Shown: positions 44,868 through 56,864, counted from the first letter of the stretch. The stretch: DNA of 64,000 bases from Canna indica (GCA_034359265.1 CP136897.1:29809501-29873500), one strand, 5' to 3'. Translations and numbers: made by a program. Notes: generated from the sequence alone by a model not told the origin.

Positions 44868-45235
44868 GTCATGCACTTCTGATCGTCGGCTAATAAGGGT
44901 GAGCGTCAGAGGGATAGCTCGGTGTCATTTTCTTCGTCTCTTTGCGCGCCTTTCAGCGCCACGTGAAAAGATGAAATCGGACAATAATGCACGGAGTTAC
45001 GCCCGTTTTAAACGAAAAATAATAATTGAAATGTTATTTTTCTTATTTATTTACAAATTTTAATTTTTCGGGTAGGTTGGTCGATCGAGCCGGCCGTAGA
45101 GGTTGCGGCGGGCCCCGCGCGGGCAATCGACAACCAAATTTTATGGCGACGACGTCGTCCGTCCTTAACGTTTGGTTAGAAAGATTGGTAAAAAAAATGA
45201 TCTCGTCGTGCAATCAAATAGGTAGTAAAAAAAAT

Positions 45236-45352
45236 TGTGGAACACGAGGACTTCCCAAGAGGTCACCCATCCTAGTACTACTCTCGCCCAATCACGCTTA
45301 ACTTCGGAGTTCTGATGGGATCCGGTGCGTTAGTGCTGGTATGATCGCACCC
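45236..45352 (-). rRNA. 5S rRNA: 5S rRNA gene U95
   Basis: Partner of U90. Confidence 0.89.
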
Positions 45353-45720
45353 GTCATCCACTTCTGATCGTCGGCTAATAAGGGTGAGCGTCCGAGGGAC
45401 AGCTCGGGGTCATTTTCTTCGTCTCTTTGCGCGCCTTTCAGCGCCACGTGAAAAGCTGAAATCGGACAATAATGCACGGAATTACGCCCATTTTAAACGA
45501 AAAATAATAATTGAAATGTTATTTTTCTTATTTATTTACAAATTTTAATTTTTCGGGTCGGTTGGTCGATCGACCCGGCCGTAGAGGTTGCGGCGGGCCC
45601 CGCGCGGGCGATCGACGGCCAAATTTTATGACGACGATGTCGTCCGTCCTTATCGTTTGGTTAGAAAGATTGGTAAAAAAAATGATCTCGTCGTTCAATC
45701 AAATAGGTAGTAAAAAAATA

Positions 45721-45837
45721 GGTGCAACACGAGGACTTCCCACGGGGTCACCCATCCTAGTACTACTCTCGCCCAAGCACGCTTAAGTTCGTAGTTATGA
45801 TGGGATCCGGTGCGTTAGTGCTGGTATGATCGCACCC
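45721..45837 (-). rRNA. 5S rRNA: 5S rRNA gene U96
   Basis: Partner of U91, with normal AGCGTGCTTGGG, GACCCCGTGGG and CATCATAACTACG. Confidence 0.88.
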
Positions 45838-46202
45838 GTCATGCACTTCTGATCGTCGGCTAATATGGGTGAGCGTCTGAGGGACAGCTCGGGGTCATCT
45901 TCTTCGTCTCTTCGCGCGCCTTTTAGCACCACGTGAAAAGCAGAAATCGGACAATAATGCACGGAGTTACGACCGTAAACGAAAAATAATAATTGAAATG
46001 TTATTTTTCTTATTTATTTACAAATTATAATTTTTCGGGTCGGTTGGTCGATCGAGCCGTCCGTAGAGGTTGCCTTGGGCCCCGCGCGGGCGATCGACAG
46101 CCAAGATTTATGGCGACGACGTCGTCCGTCCTTAACGTTTGGTTAGAAAGATTGGTAAAAAAAATGATCTCGTCGTGCAATCAAATAGGTAGTAAAAAAA
46201 CA

Positions 46203-46319
46203 AGTTCAACACGAGGACTTCCCAGAGGGTCACCCATCCTAGTAATACTCTTGCCCAAGCACGCTTAACTTCGGAGTTCTGATGGGATCCGATGCGTTAG
46301 TGCTGGTATGATCGCACCC
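46203..46319 (-). rRNA. 5S rRNA: 5S rRNA gene U97
   Basis: Partner of U92 with CTCCGAAG restored and CGCATCGG. Confidence 0.86.
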
Positions 46320-46687
46320 GTCATGCACTTCTGATCGTCGGCTAATATGGGTGAGCGTCTGAGGGACAGCTCGGGGTCATTTTCTTCGAGTCTTCGCGCG
46401 CATTTCAGCACCACGTGAAAAGCAGAAATCGGACAATAATGCACGGAGTTACGCCCGTTTTAAACGAAAAATAATAATTGAAATGTTATTTTTCTTATTT
46501 ATTTACAAATTATAATTTTTCGGGTCGGTTGGGCGATCGAGCCGGCCGTAGAGGTTGCGGCGGGCCCCGCGCGGGCGATCGAGAGCGAAATTTTATGTCG
46601 ACGACGTCGTCCGTCCTTAACGTTGGGTTAGAAAGATTGGTAAAAAAAATGATCTCGTCGTGCAATTAAAAAGGTAGTAAAAAAAAA

Positions 46688-46804
46688 GGTGCAACACGAG
46701 GACTTCCTAGGGGGTCACCCATCCTAGTACTACTCTCACCCAAGCACGCTTAACTTCGGAGTTCTGATGGGATCCGGTGGGTTAGTGCTGGTATGATCGC
46801 ACCC
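46688..46804 (-). rRNA. 5S rRNA: 5S rRNA gene U98
   Basis: Partner of U88 and U93. Confidence 0.92.
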
Positions 46805-47172
46805 GTCATGCACTTCTGATCGTCGGCTAATAAGGGTGAGCGTCCGAGGGATAGCTCGGGGTCATTTTCTTCGTCTCTTCGCGCGCCTTTTAGCGCCACG
46901 TGAAAAGCTGAAATCGGACAATAATGCACGGAGTTACGCCCGTTTTAAACGAAAAATAATAATTGAAATGTTATTTTTATTATTTATTTTCAAATTTTAA
47001 TTTTTCGGGTCGGTTGGTCGATCGAGCCGGCCGTAGAGGTTGAGGCGGGCCCCACGCGGGCGATCGACAGCCAAATTTTATGTCGACGACGTCGTCCGTA
47101 CTTAACATTTGGTTAGAAAGATTGGTAAAAAAAATGATCTCTTCGTGCAATCAAATAGGTAGTAAAAAAAAA

Positions 47173-47289
47173 CGTGCAACACGAGGACTTCCCAAGGGGT
47201 CCCCCATCCTAGTACTACTCTCGCCCAAGCACGCTTAACTTCGGAGTTCTGATGGGATCCGGTGCGTTAGTGCTGGTATGATCGCACAC
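47173..47289 (-). rRNA. 5S rRNA: 5S rRNA gene U99
   Basis: Partner of U89, with start GTGTGCGATC. Confidence 0.89.
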
Positions 47290-47657
47290 GTCATGCACTT
47301 CTGATCGTCGGCTAATAAGGGTGAGCGTCAGAGGGATAGCTCGGTGTCATTTTCTTCGTCTCTTTGCGCGCCTTTCAGCGCCACGTGAAAAGATGAAATC
47401 GGACAATAATGCACGGAGTTACGCCCGTTTTAAACGAAAAATAATAATTGAAATGTTATTTTTCTTATTTATTGACAAATTTTAATTTTTCGGGTAGGTT
47501 GGTCGATCGAGCCGGCCGTAGAGGTTGCGGCGGGCCCCGTGCGGGCAATCGACAGCCAAATTTTATGGCGACGACGTCGTCCGTCCTTAACGTTTGGTTA
47601 GAAAGATTGGTAAAAAAAATGATCTCGTCGTGCAATCAAATAGGTAGTAAAAAAAAT

Positions 47658-47774
47658 TGTGGAACACGAGGACTTCCCAAGAGGTCACCCATCCTAGTAC
47701 TACTCTCGCCCAATCACGCTTAACTTCGGAGTTCTGATGGGATCCGGTGCGTTAGTGCTGGTATGATCGCACCC
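47658..47774 (-). rRNA. 5S rRNA: 5S rRNA gene U100
   Basis: Partner of U90 and U95. Confidence 0.89.
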
Positions 47775-48142
47775 GTCATCCACTTCTGATCGTCGGCTAA
47801 TAAGGGTGAGCGTCCGAGGGACAGCTCGGGGTCATTTTCTTCGTCTCTTTGCGCGCCTTTCAGCGCCACGTGAAAAGCTGAAATCGGACAATAATGCACG
47901 GAATTACGCCCATTTTAAACGAAAAATAATAATTGAAATGTTATTTTTCTTATTTATTTACAAATTTTAATTTTTCGGGTCAGTTGGTCGATCGACCCGG
48001 CCGTAGAGGTTGCGGCGGGCCCCGCGCGGGCGATCGACGGCCAAATTTTATGACGACGATGTCGTCCGTCCTTATCGTTTGGTTAGAAAGATTGGTAAAA
48101 AAAATGATCTCGTCGTTCAATCAAATAGGTAGTAAAAAAATA

Positions 48143-48259
48143 GGTGCAACACGAGGACTTCCCAGGGGGTCACCCATCCTAGTACTACTCTCGCCCAACC
48201 ACGCTTAAGTTCGTAGTTCTGATGGGATCCGGTGCGTTAGTGCTGGTATGATCGCACCC
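48143..48259 (-). rRNA. 5S rRNA: 5S rRNA gene U101
   Basis: Partner of U91. Confidence 0.88.
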
Positions 48260-48624
48260 GTCATGCACTTCTGATCGTCGGCTAATATGGGTGAGCGTCT
48301 GAGGGACAGCTCGGGGTCATCTTCTTCGTCTCTTCGCGCGCCTTTTAGCACCACGTGAAAAGCAGAAATCGGACAATAATGCACGAAGTTACGACCGTAA
48401 ACGAAAAATAATAATTGAAATGTTATTTTTCTTATTTATTTACAAATTATAATTTTTCGGGTCGGTTGGTCGATCGAGCCGTCCGTAGAGGTTGCCTTGG
48501 GCCCCGCGCGGGCGATCGACAGCCAAGATTTATGGCGACGACGTCGTCCGTCCTTAACGTTTGGTTAGAAAGATTGGTAAAAAAAATGATCTCGTCGTGC
48601 AATCAAATAGGTAGTAAAAAAACA

Positions 48625-48741
48625 AGTTCAACACGAGGACTTCCCAGAGGGTCACCCATCCTAGTAATACTCTTGCCCAAGCACGCTTAACTTCGGAGTT
48701 CTGATGGGATCCGGTGCGTTAGTGCTGGTATGATCGCACCC
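48625..48741 (-). rRNA. 5S rRNA: 5S rRNA gene U102
   Basis: Partner of U97. Confidence 0.86.
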
Positions 48742-49109
48742 GTCATGCACTTCTGATCGTCGGCTAATATGGGTGAGCGTCTGAGGGATAGCTCGGGGTC
48801 ATTTTCTTCGAGTCTTCGCGCGCATTTCAGCACCACGTGAAAAGCAGAAATCAGACAATAATGCACGGAGTTACGCCCGTTTTAAACGAAAAATAATAAT
48901 TGAAATGTTATTTTTCTTATTTATTTACAAATTATAATTTTTCGGGTCGGTTGGTCGATCGAGCCGGCCGTAGAGGTTGCGGTGGGCCCCGCGCGGGCGA
49001 TCGACAGCCAAGATTTATGGCGACGACGTCGTCCGTCCTTAATGTTTGGTTAGAAAGATTGGTAAAAAAAATGATCTCGTCGTGCAATCAAATAGGTAGA
49101 AAAAAAAAA

Positions 49110-49226
49110 GGTGCAACACGAGTACTTCCCAAGGGGTCACCCATCCTAGTACTACTCTCGCGCAAGCACCCTTAACTTCGGAGTTCTGATGGGATCCGGT
49201 GCGTTAGTGCTGGTATCATCGCACCC
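49110..49226 (-). rRNA. 5S rRNA: 5S rRNA gene U103
   Basis: CTTGGG class, GGGTGCTTGCGCGAG in box A, AAGTACTCG, CGATGATAC. First copy of this type. Confidence 0.87.
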
Positions 49227-49596
49227 GATATGCACTTCTGATCGTTGGCTAATAAGGGTGAGCGTCTGAGGGAGAGTTCGGGGGTCATTTTCTTCGTCTC
49301 TTTGCGCGCCTTTCAGCACCACGTGAAAAGCTGAAATCGGACAATAATGCACGCAGTTACGCCAGTTTTAAACGAAAAATAATAATTGAAATGTTATTTT
49401 TCTTATTTATTTACAAATTTTAATTTTTCGGGTCGGTTGGTCGATCGAGCCGGTCGTAGAGGTTGCGGTGGGCCCCGCGCGGGCGATCGACAGCCAAGAT
49501 TTATGGCGACGACGTCGTCCGTCCTTAACGTTTGGTTAGAAAGATTGGTAAAAAAAATGATCTCTTCGTGCAATCAAATAGGTAGTAAAAAAAAAA

Positions 49597-49713
49597 GGTG
49601 CAACACGAGGACTTCCCAAGGGGTCACCCATCCTAGTACTACTCTCGCCCAAGCACCCTTAACTTCGGAGTTCTGATGGGATCCGGTGCATTAGTGCTGG
49701 TATGATCGCACCC
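49597..49713 (-). rRNA. 5S rRNA: 5S rRNA gene U104
   Basis: CTTGGG class, AAGGGTGC in box A, TAATGCACC. T10 run. Confidence 0.9.
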
Positions 49714-50082
49714 GTCATGCACTTCTGATCGTCGGCTAATATGGGTGAGCGTCCGAGGGAGAGTTCGGGGGTCATTTTCTTCGTCTCTTTGCGCGCCTTT
49801 CAGCGCCACGTGAAAAGCTGAAATCGGACAATAATGCACGGAGTTACGCCCATTTTAAACGAAAAATAATAATTGAAATATTATTTTTCTTATTTATTTA
49901 CAAATTTTAATTTTTCGGGTCGGTTGGTCGATCGAGTCGGACGTAGAGGTTGCGGCGGGACCCGCGCGGGCGATCGACAGCCAAGATTTATGGCGACGAC
50001 GTCGTCTGTCCTTAACGTTTGGTTAGAAAGATTGGTAAAAAAAATGATCTCGTCGTGCAATCAAATAGGTAGTAAAAAAAAT

Positions 50083-50199
50083 GGTGGAACACGAGGACTT
50101 CCCAAGAGGTCACCCATCGTAGTACTACTCTCGCCCAATCACGCTTAACTTCGGAGTTCTGATGGGATCCGGCGCGTTAGTGCTGGTATGATCGCACCC
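50083..50199 (-). rRNA. 5S rRNA: 5S rRNA gene U105
   Basis: Like U90 (GACCTCTTGGG, GTGATTGGG), with CTACGATG and TAACGCGCC. Confidence 0.87.
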
Positions 50200-50566
50200 G
50201 TCATGCTCTTCTGATCGTCGGCTAATATGGGTGAGTGTCTGAGGGGCAGCTCGGGGTCATTTTCTTCGTCTCTTCGCGCACCTTTCAGCACCACGTGAAA
50301 AGCAGAAATCGGACAATAATGCACGGAGTTACGCCCGTTTAAACGAAAAATAATAATTGAAATGTTATTTTTCTTATTTATTTACAAATTTTAATTTTTT
50401 GGGTCGGTTGGTCGATCGAGCCGGCCGTAGAGGTTGCGGCGGGCCCGGCGCAGGCGATCGACAGCCAAGAGTTATGGCGACAACGTCGTCCGTCCTTAAC
50501 GTTTGCTTAGAAAAATAGGTAAAAAAAATGATCTCGTCGTGCAATCAAATAGGTAGTAAAAAAACA

Positions 50567-50683
50567 AGTGCAACACGAGGACTTCCCAGGGGGTAACCCA
50601 TCCTAGTACAACTCTCGCCCAAGCACGCTTAATTTCGAAGTTCTGATGGGATCCGGTGCGTTAGTGTGGGTATGATCACACCC
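50567..50683 (-). rRNA. 5S rRNA: 5S rRNA gene U106
   Basis: CCTGGG class, GGGTTACCC, GAGTTGTAC, CTTCGAAATTAAG, GGGTGTGATCATACCCACAC, and 3' end GCACTTG before T7. Likely defective. Confidence 0.84.
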
Positions 50684-51040
50684 GTCATGCACTTCTGATC
50701 GTCGGCTAATAAGGGTGAGTGTCCGAGGGACAGCTCGGGGTCATTTTCTTCGTCTCTTTGCGCGCCTTTCAGCGCCATGTGAAAAGCTGAAATCGGACAA
50801 TAATGCACGGAGTTACGCCCGTTTTAAATGAAAAATAATAATTGAAATGTTATTTTTCTTATTTATTTACAAATTTTAATTTTTCAGGTCAGTTGGTCGA
50901 TCGAGCCGGACGTAGAGGTTGCGGCGGGCGATCGACAGCCAAATTTTATGGCGACTACGTCGTCCGTCCTTAACGTTTGGTTAGAAAGATTGGTAAAAAA
51001 AATGATCTCGTCGTGCAATCAAATAGGTAGTAAAAAAACA

Positions 51041-51157
51041 AGTTCAACACGAGGACTTCCCAGAGGGTCACCCATCCTAGTAATACTCTTGCCCAAGCAC
51101 GCTTAACTTCGGAGTTCTGATGGGATCCGGTGCGTTAGTGCTGCTATGATCGCACTC
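51041..51157 (-). rRNA. 5S rRNA: 5S rRNA gene U107
   Basis: Like U97 (GACCCTCTGGG, GTATTACT, GAACTT end), with GAGTGCGATCATAGCAGC. Confidence 0.85.
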
Positions 51158-51526
51158 AATATGCACTTCTGATCGTCGTCTAATAAGGGTGAGCATCCGA
51201 GGGAGAGTTCGGGGGTCATTTTCTTCGTCTCTTCACGCGCCTTTCAGCGTCACGTGAAAAGCTAAAATCGGACAATAATGCACGGAGTTACGCCCGTTTT
51301 AAACGAAAAATAATAATTGAAATGTTATTTTTCTTATTTATTTACAAATTTTAGTTTTTCGGGTCGGTTGGTCGATCGAGCCGGCCGTAGAGGTTGCGGC
51401 GGGCCCCGAGCTGGCGATGGACAACCAAATTTTATGTCGACGACGTCGTCCGTCCTTAACGTTTGGTTAGAAATATTGGTAAAAAAAATGATCTCGTCGT
51501 GCAATCAAATAAGTAATAAAAAAAAA

Positions 51527-51643
51527 GGTGCAACACGAGGACTTCCCAGGGGGTCACCCATCCTAGTACTACTCTCGCACAAGCACGCTTAACTTCAAAG
51601 TTTTGATGGGATCCGGTGCGTTAGTACTTGTATGATCACAACC
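51527..51643 (-). rRNA. 5S rRNA: 5S rRNA gene U108
   Basis: CCTGGG class, CTTGTGCGAG, CATCAAAACTTTGAAG, GGTTGTGATCATACAAGTAC. Many helix changes. Confidence 0.85.
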
Positions 51644-52011
51644 GATATGCACTTCTGATCGTCGGCTAAAAAGGGTGAGCGTCCGAGGGAGAGTTCGGGG
51701 GTCATTTTCTTCGTCTCTTTGCGCGCCTGTCAGCGCCACGTGAAAAGCTAAAATCGGACAATAATGCACGGAGTTACGCCCGTTTTAAATGAAAAATAAT
51801 AATTGAAATGTTATTTTTCTTATTTATTTACAAATTTTAATTTTTGGGGTCGGTTGGTCGATCGAGCCGGCCGTAGAGGTTGCGGCGAGCCCCGCGCGGG
51901 CGATCGATAGCCAAGATTTATGGCGATGACGTCGTCCGTCCTTAACGTTTGGTTAGAAAGATTGGTAAAAAAATGATCTCGTCGTGCAATCAAATAGGTA
52001 GTAAAAAAAAA

Positions 52012-52128
52012 GGTGCAACACGAGGACTTCCCAAGGGGTCACCCATCCTAGTACTACTCTCGCCCAAGCACGCTTAACTTCGGAGTTTTGATGGGATCCG
52101 GTGCGTTAGTGCTGGTATGATCGCACCC
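52012..52128 (-). rRNA. 5S rRNA: 5S rRNA gene U109
   Basis: CTTGGG class, CATCAAAACTCC, otherwise consensus. Confidence 0.93.
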
Positions 52129-52496
52129 GTCATGCACTTCTGATCGTCGGCTAATAAGGGTGAGCGTCCGAGGGACAGCTCAGGGTCATTTTCTTCGTCT
52201 TTTCGCGCGCCTTTCAGCGCCACTTGAAAAGCTAAAATCGGACAATAATGCACGGAGTTACGCCCGTTTTAAACGAAAAATAATAATTGAAATGTTATTT
52301 TTCTTATTTATTTACATACTTTAATTTTTCGGGTCGGTTGGTCGATCGAGTGGGCCGTAGATGTTGCGGCGAGCCCCGCGCGGGCGATCGACAGCCAAGA
52401 TTTATGGCGAGGACGTCGTCCGTCCTTAACGTTTGGTTAGAAAGATTGGTAAAAAAAATGATCTCGTCGTGCAATCAAATAGGTAGTAAAAAAAAA

Positions 52497-52613
52497 GGTG
52501 CAACGCGAGGACTTCCTAGGGGGTCACCCATCCTAGTACTACTGTCGCCCAAGCACGTTTAACTTCAGAGTTCTGATGGGATTGGGTGCGTTAGTTCTCG
52601 TATGATCACACCC
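52497..52613 (-). rRNA. 5S rRNA: 5S rRNA gene U110
   Basis: CCTAGG class, CGACAG, TAAACGTGC, CTCTGAAG, CACCCAATCCC, GAGAACTAACGC, GGGTGTG. BamHI site lost. Confidence 0.86.
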
Positions 52614-52982
52614 AATATGCACTTCTGATCGTCGGCTAATAAGGGTGAGCGTCCGAGGGAGAGTTCGGGGGTCATTTTCTTCTTCTCTTCGCGCGCCTTT
52701 CAGCGCCACGTGAAAAGCTGAAATCGGACAATAATGCACGGAGTTACGCCCGTTTTAAACGAAAAATAATAATTGAAATGTTATTTTTCTTATTTATTTA
52801 CAAATTTTAATTTTTCGGGTCGGTTGGTCGATCGAGCGGGCCGTAGATGTTGCGGCGAGCCCCGCGCGGGCGATCGACAGCCAAGATTTATGGCGAGGAC
52901 GTCGTCCGTCCTTAACGTTTGGTTAGAAAGATTGGTAAAAAAAATGATCTCGTCGTGCAATCAAATAGGTAGTAAAAAAAAA

Positions 52983-53099
52983 GGTGCAACACGAGGACTT
53001 CCCAGGGAGTCACCCATCCTAGTACTACTCTCGCCCAAGCACGCTTAACTTCGGAGTTTTGATGGGATCCGGTGCGTTAGTGCTGGTATGATCGCACCC
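52983..53099 (-). rRNA. 5S rRNA: 5S rRNA gene U111
   Basis: GACTCCCTGGG at box C, CATCAAAACTCC. Partner of U109. Confidence 0.93.
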
Positions 53100-53467
53100 G
53101 TCATGCACTTCTGATCGTCGGCTAATAAGGGTGAGCGTCCGAGGGACAGCTCAGGGTCATTTTCTTCGTCTTTTCGCGCGCCTTTCAGCGCCACTTGAAA
53201 AGCTAAAATCGGACAATAATGCACGGAGTTACGCCCGTTTTAAACGAAAAATAATAATTGAAATGTTATTTTTCTTATTTATTTACATACTTTAATTTTT
53301 CGGGTCGGTTGGTCGATCGAGTGGGCCGTAGATGTTGCGGCGAGCCCCGCGCGGGCGATCGACAGCCAAGATTTATGGCGAGGACGTCGTCCGTCCTTAA
53401 CGTTTGGTTAGAAAGATTGGTAAAAAAAATGATCTCGTCGTGCAATCAAATAGGTAGTAAAAAAAAA

Positions 53468-53584
53468 GGTGCAACGCGAGGACTTCCTAGGGGGTCACCC
53501 ATCCTAGTACTACTGTCGCCCAAGCACGTTTAACTTCAGAGTTCTGATGGGATCGGGTGCGTTAGTTCTCGTATGATCACACCC
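53468..53584 (-). rRNA. 5S rRNA: 5S rRNA gene U112
   Basis: Partner of U110, with CACCCGATCCC. Confidence 0.87.
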
Positions 53585-53953
53585 AATATGCACTTCTGAT
53601 CGTCGGCTAATAAGGGTGAGCGTCCGAGGGAGAGTTCGGGGGTCATTTTCTTCTTCTCTTCGCGCGCCTTTCAGCGCCACGTGAAAAGCTGAAATCGGAC
53701 AATAATGCACGGAGTTACGCCCGTTTTAAACGAAAAATAATAATTGAAATGTTATTTTTCTTATTTATTTACAAATTTTAATTTTTCGGGTCGGTTGGTC
53801 GATCGAGCCGGCCGTAGAGGTTGCGGCGGACCCCGCGCGGGCGATCGACAGCCAAATTTTATGGCGACGACGTCGTCCGTCCTTAACGTTTGGTTAGAAA
53901 GATTGGTAAAAAAAATGATCTCGTCGTGCAATCAAATAGGTAGTAAAAAAAAA

Positions 53954-54070
53954 GGTGCAACACGAGGACTTCCCAAGGGGTCACCCATCCTAGTACCACT
54001 CTCGCGCAAGCACGCTTAACTTCGGAGTTCTGATGGGATCCGGTGCGTTAGTGCTAGTATGATCGCACCC
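53954..54070 (-). rRNA. 5S rRNA: 5S rRNA gene U113
   Basis: CTTGGG class, TTGCGCGAGAGTGGTACT through the intermediate element, CATACTAGC. Confidence 0.9.
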
Positions 54071-54437
54071 GTCATGCACTTTTGATCGTCGGCTAATAAG
54101 GGTGAGCGTCCGAGGGATAACTAGGGGTCATTTTCTTCGTCTCTTCACGTGCCTTTCAGCGCCTCGTGAAAAGCTGAAATCGGACAATAATGCACGGAGT
54201 TACGCCCGTTTTAAACGAAAAATAATAATTGAAATGTTATTTTTCTTATTTATTTACAAATTTTAATTTTTCGGGTCGGTTGGTCGATCAAGCCGGCAGT
54301 AGAGGTTGCGGCGGGCCCCGCGCGGGCGATCGACGGCCAAGATTTATGGCGACGACGTCGTCCGTCCTTAACGTTTGGTTAGAAAGATTGGTAAAAAAAA
54401 TGATCTCGTCGTGCAATCAAATAGGTAGTAAAAAAAG

Positions 54438-54554
54438 GGTGCAACGCGAGGACTTCCCAAGGGGTCACCCATCCTAGTACTACTCTCGCCCAAGCACCCT
54501 TAACTTCGGAGTTCTGATGGGATCCGGTGCGTTAGTGCGGGTATGATCACACCC
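54438..54554 (-). rRNA. 5S rRNA: 5S rRNA gene U114
   Basis: CTTGGG class, AAGGGTGC box A, CTCGCGTTGCACCC, GGGTGTGATCATACCCGCAC. T6 run. Confidence 0.87.
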
Positions 54555-54923
54555 GATATACACTTCTGATCGTCGGCTAATAAGGGCGAGCGTTCGAGGG
54601 AGAGTTCGAGGGTCATTTTCTTCGTCTCTTTGCGCACCTTTCAGCGCCACGTGAAAATCGGAAATCGGACAATAATGCACGGAGTTACGCCCGTTTTAAA
54701 CGAAAAATAATAATTGAAATGTTATTTTTCTTATTTATTTACAAATTTTAATTTTTCGGGTCGGTTGGTCGATCGAGCCGGCCATAGAGGTTGCGGCGGG
54801 CCCCGCGCGGGCGATCGACAGCCAAATTTTATGGCTACGATGTCGTCCGTCCTCAACGTTTGGTTAGAAAGATTGGTAAAAAAAATGATCTCGTCGTGCA
54901 ATCAAATAGGTAGTAAAAAAAAA

Positions 54924-55040
54924 GGTGCAACGCGAGGACTTCCGAAGGGGTCACCCATCCTAGTACCACTCTCGCACAAGCACGCTTAACTTCGGAGTTC
55001 TGATGGGATCCGGTGCGTTAGTGCTAGTATGATCGCACCC
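54924..55040 (-). rRNA. 5S rRNA: 5S rRNA gene U115
   Basis: CCCCTTCGG at box C, TTGTGCGAGAGTGGTACT, CTCGCGTTG, CATACTAGC. Confidence 0.88.
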
Positions 55041-55408
55041 GTCATGCACTTCTGATCGTCGGCTAATAAGGGTGAGCGTCCGAGGGACAACTCGGGGTCA
55101 TTTTCTTCGTCTCTTCGCGTGCCTTTCAACGCCACGTGAAAAGCTGAAATCGGATAATAATGCACGGGGTTACGACCGTTTTAAACGAAAAATAATAATT
55201 GAAATGTTATTTTTCTTATTTATTTACAAATTATAATTTTTCGGGTCGGTTAGTCGATCGAGCCGGCCGTACAGGTTGCGACGGGCCCCTCGCGGGCGAT
55301 CGACAGCCAAGACTTATGGCGACGACGTCATCCGTCCTTAACGTTAGGTTAGAAAGATTGGTAAAAAAAATGATTTCGTCGTGCAATCAAATAGGTAGTA
55401 ATAAAACA

Positions 55409-55524
55409 AGTGCAACACGAGGACTTCCAGGGGGTCACCCATCCTAGTACTACTCTCGCCCAAGCACGCTTAACTTCGGAGTTCTGATGGGATCCGGTGC
55501 ATTAGTGCTGGTATGATCGCACCC
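55409..55524 (-). rRNA. 5S rRNA: 5S rRNA gene U116, one-base deletion
   Basis: 116 nt: one G missing (CCCCCTGGAAG). 3' end GCACTTG followed by only T4. TAATGCACC. Confidence 0.86.
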
Positions 55525-55892
55525 GTCATGCAGTTCTGATCGTCGGCTAATAAGGGTGAGCGTCCGAGGGACAGCTCGGGGTCATTTTCTTCGTCTCTTT
55601 GCACGCCTTTCAGGGCCACATGAAAAGCTGAAATCGGACAATAATGGATGGAGTTACGCCCATTTTAAACGAAAAATTATAATTGAAATGTTATTTTTCT
55701 TATATATTTACAAACTTTAATTTTTCGGGTCGGTTGGTCGATCGAGCCGGCCGTAGAGGTTACGGCGGTCCCCGCGCGGGCGATCGACAGCCAAGATTTA
55801 TGGCGACGACGTCGTTCGTCCTTAACGTTTGGTTAGAAAGATTGGTAAAAAAAATGATCTCGTCGTGCAATGAAATAGGTAGTAAAAAAAAA

Positions 55893-56009
55893 GGTGCAAC
55901 GCGAGGACTTCCTAGGGGGTCACCCATCCTAGTACTACTCTCGCCCAAGCACGTTTAACTTCAGAGTTCTGATGGGATCGGGTGCGTTAGTGCTGGTATG
56001 ATCACACCC
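55893..56009 (-). rRNA. 5S rRNA: 5S rRNA gene U117
   Basis: CCTAGG class, TAAACGTGC, CTCTGAAG, CACCCGATCCC, GGGTGTGATC. Confidence 0.88.
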
Positions 56010-56379
56010 GATATGCACTTCTGATCGTCGGCTAATAAGGGTGAGCGTCCGAGGGAGAGTTCGGGGGTCATTTTCTTCTTCTCTTCGAGCGCCTTTCAGC
56101 GCCACGTGAAAAGCTGAAATCGGACAATAATGCACGGAGTTACGCCCGTTTTAAATGAAAAATATTAATTGAAATGTTATTTTTCTTATTTATTTACAAA
56201 TTTTAATTTTTCGGGTCGGATGGTCGATCGAGCCGGCCGTAGAGGTTGCGGCGGACCCCGCGATGGGCGATCAACAGCCAAATTTTATGGCGACGACGTC
56301 GTCCGTCCTTAACGTTTGGTTAGAAAGATTGGTAAAAAAAATGATCTCGTCGTGCAATCAAACAGGTAGTAAAAAAAAA

Positions 56380-56496
56380 GGTGCAACACGAGGACTTCCC
56401 AAGGGGTCACCCATCCTAGTACCACTCTCGCGCAAGCACGCTTAACTTCGGTGTTCTGATGGGATCCGGGGCGTTAGTGCTAGTATGATCGTACCC
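56380..56496 (-). rRNA. 5S rRNA: 5S rRNA gene U118
   Basis: CTTGGG class, GCGCGAGAGTGGTACT, CAGAACACCG, CGCCCCGG, GGGTACGATCATACTAGC. Confidence 0.87.
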
Positions 56497-56864
56497 GTCA
56501 TGCACTTCTGATCCTCGGCTAATAAGGGTGAGCGTCCGAGGGACAACTCGGGGTCATTTTCTTCGACTCTTCGCGCGCCTTTCAGCACCACGTGAAAAGC
56601 TGAAATCGGACAATAATGCACGGAGTTACGCCCGTTTTAAACGAAAAATAATAATTGAAATGTTATTTTTCTTATTTATTTACAAATTTTAATATTTCGG
56701 GTCAGTTGGCCGATCAAGCCGGCCGTAGAGGTTGCGGCGGGCCCCGCGCGGGCAATCGACAGCCAAGATTTATGGCGACGACGTCGTTCGTCCTTAACGT
56801 TTGGTTAGAAAGATTGGTAAAAAAAATGATCTCGTCGTGCAATGAAATAGGTAGTAAAAATAAA

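Larger units (their letters stand above)
41844..48950. repeat. 2422-bp pentamer higher-order repeat, three copies
   Basis: Blocks start at 41844, 44266 and 46688 (U88-92, U93-97, U98-102). Member types are CCTAGG gene with GGGTGAGAG, gene with GCACG 3' end, gene with CCACA 3' end, gene with GAACTACGAAC, and gene with GTTGAACTT 3' end. The third copy fades near 48950. Confidence 0.93.
52012..53780. repeat. 971-bp dimer higher-order repeat, two copies
   Basis: U109-U110 and U111-U112 repeat at 971 bp. Shared marks are CATCAAAACTCC in the first gene, GAGAACTAACGC and GGGTGTGAT in the second, and a rare spacer (ACATCTACGGCCCACTCG) after the first gene. Confidence 0.85.
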
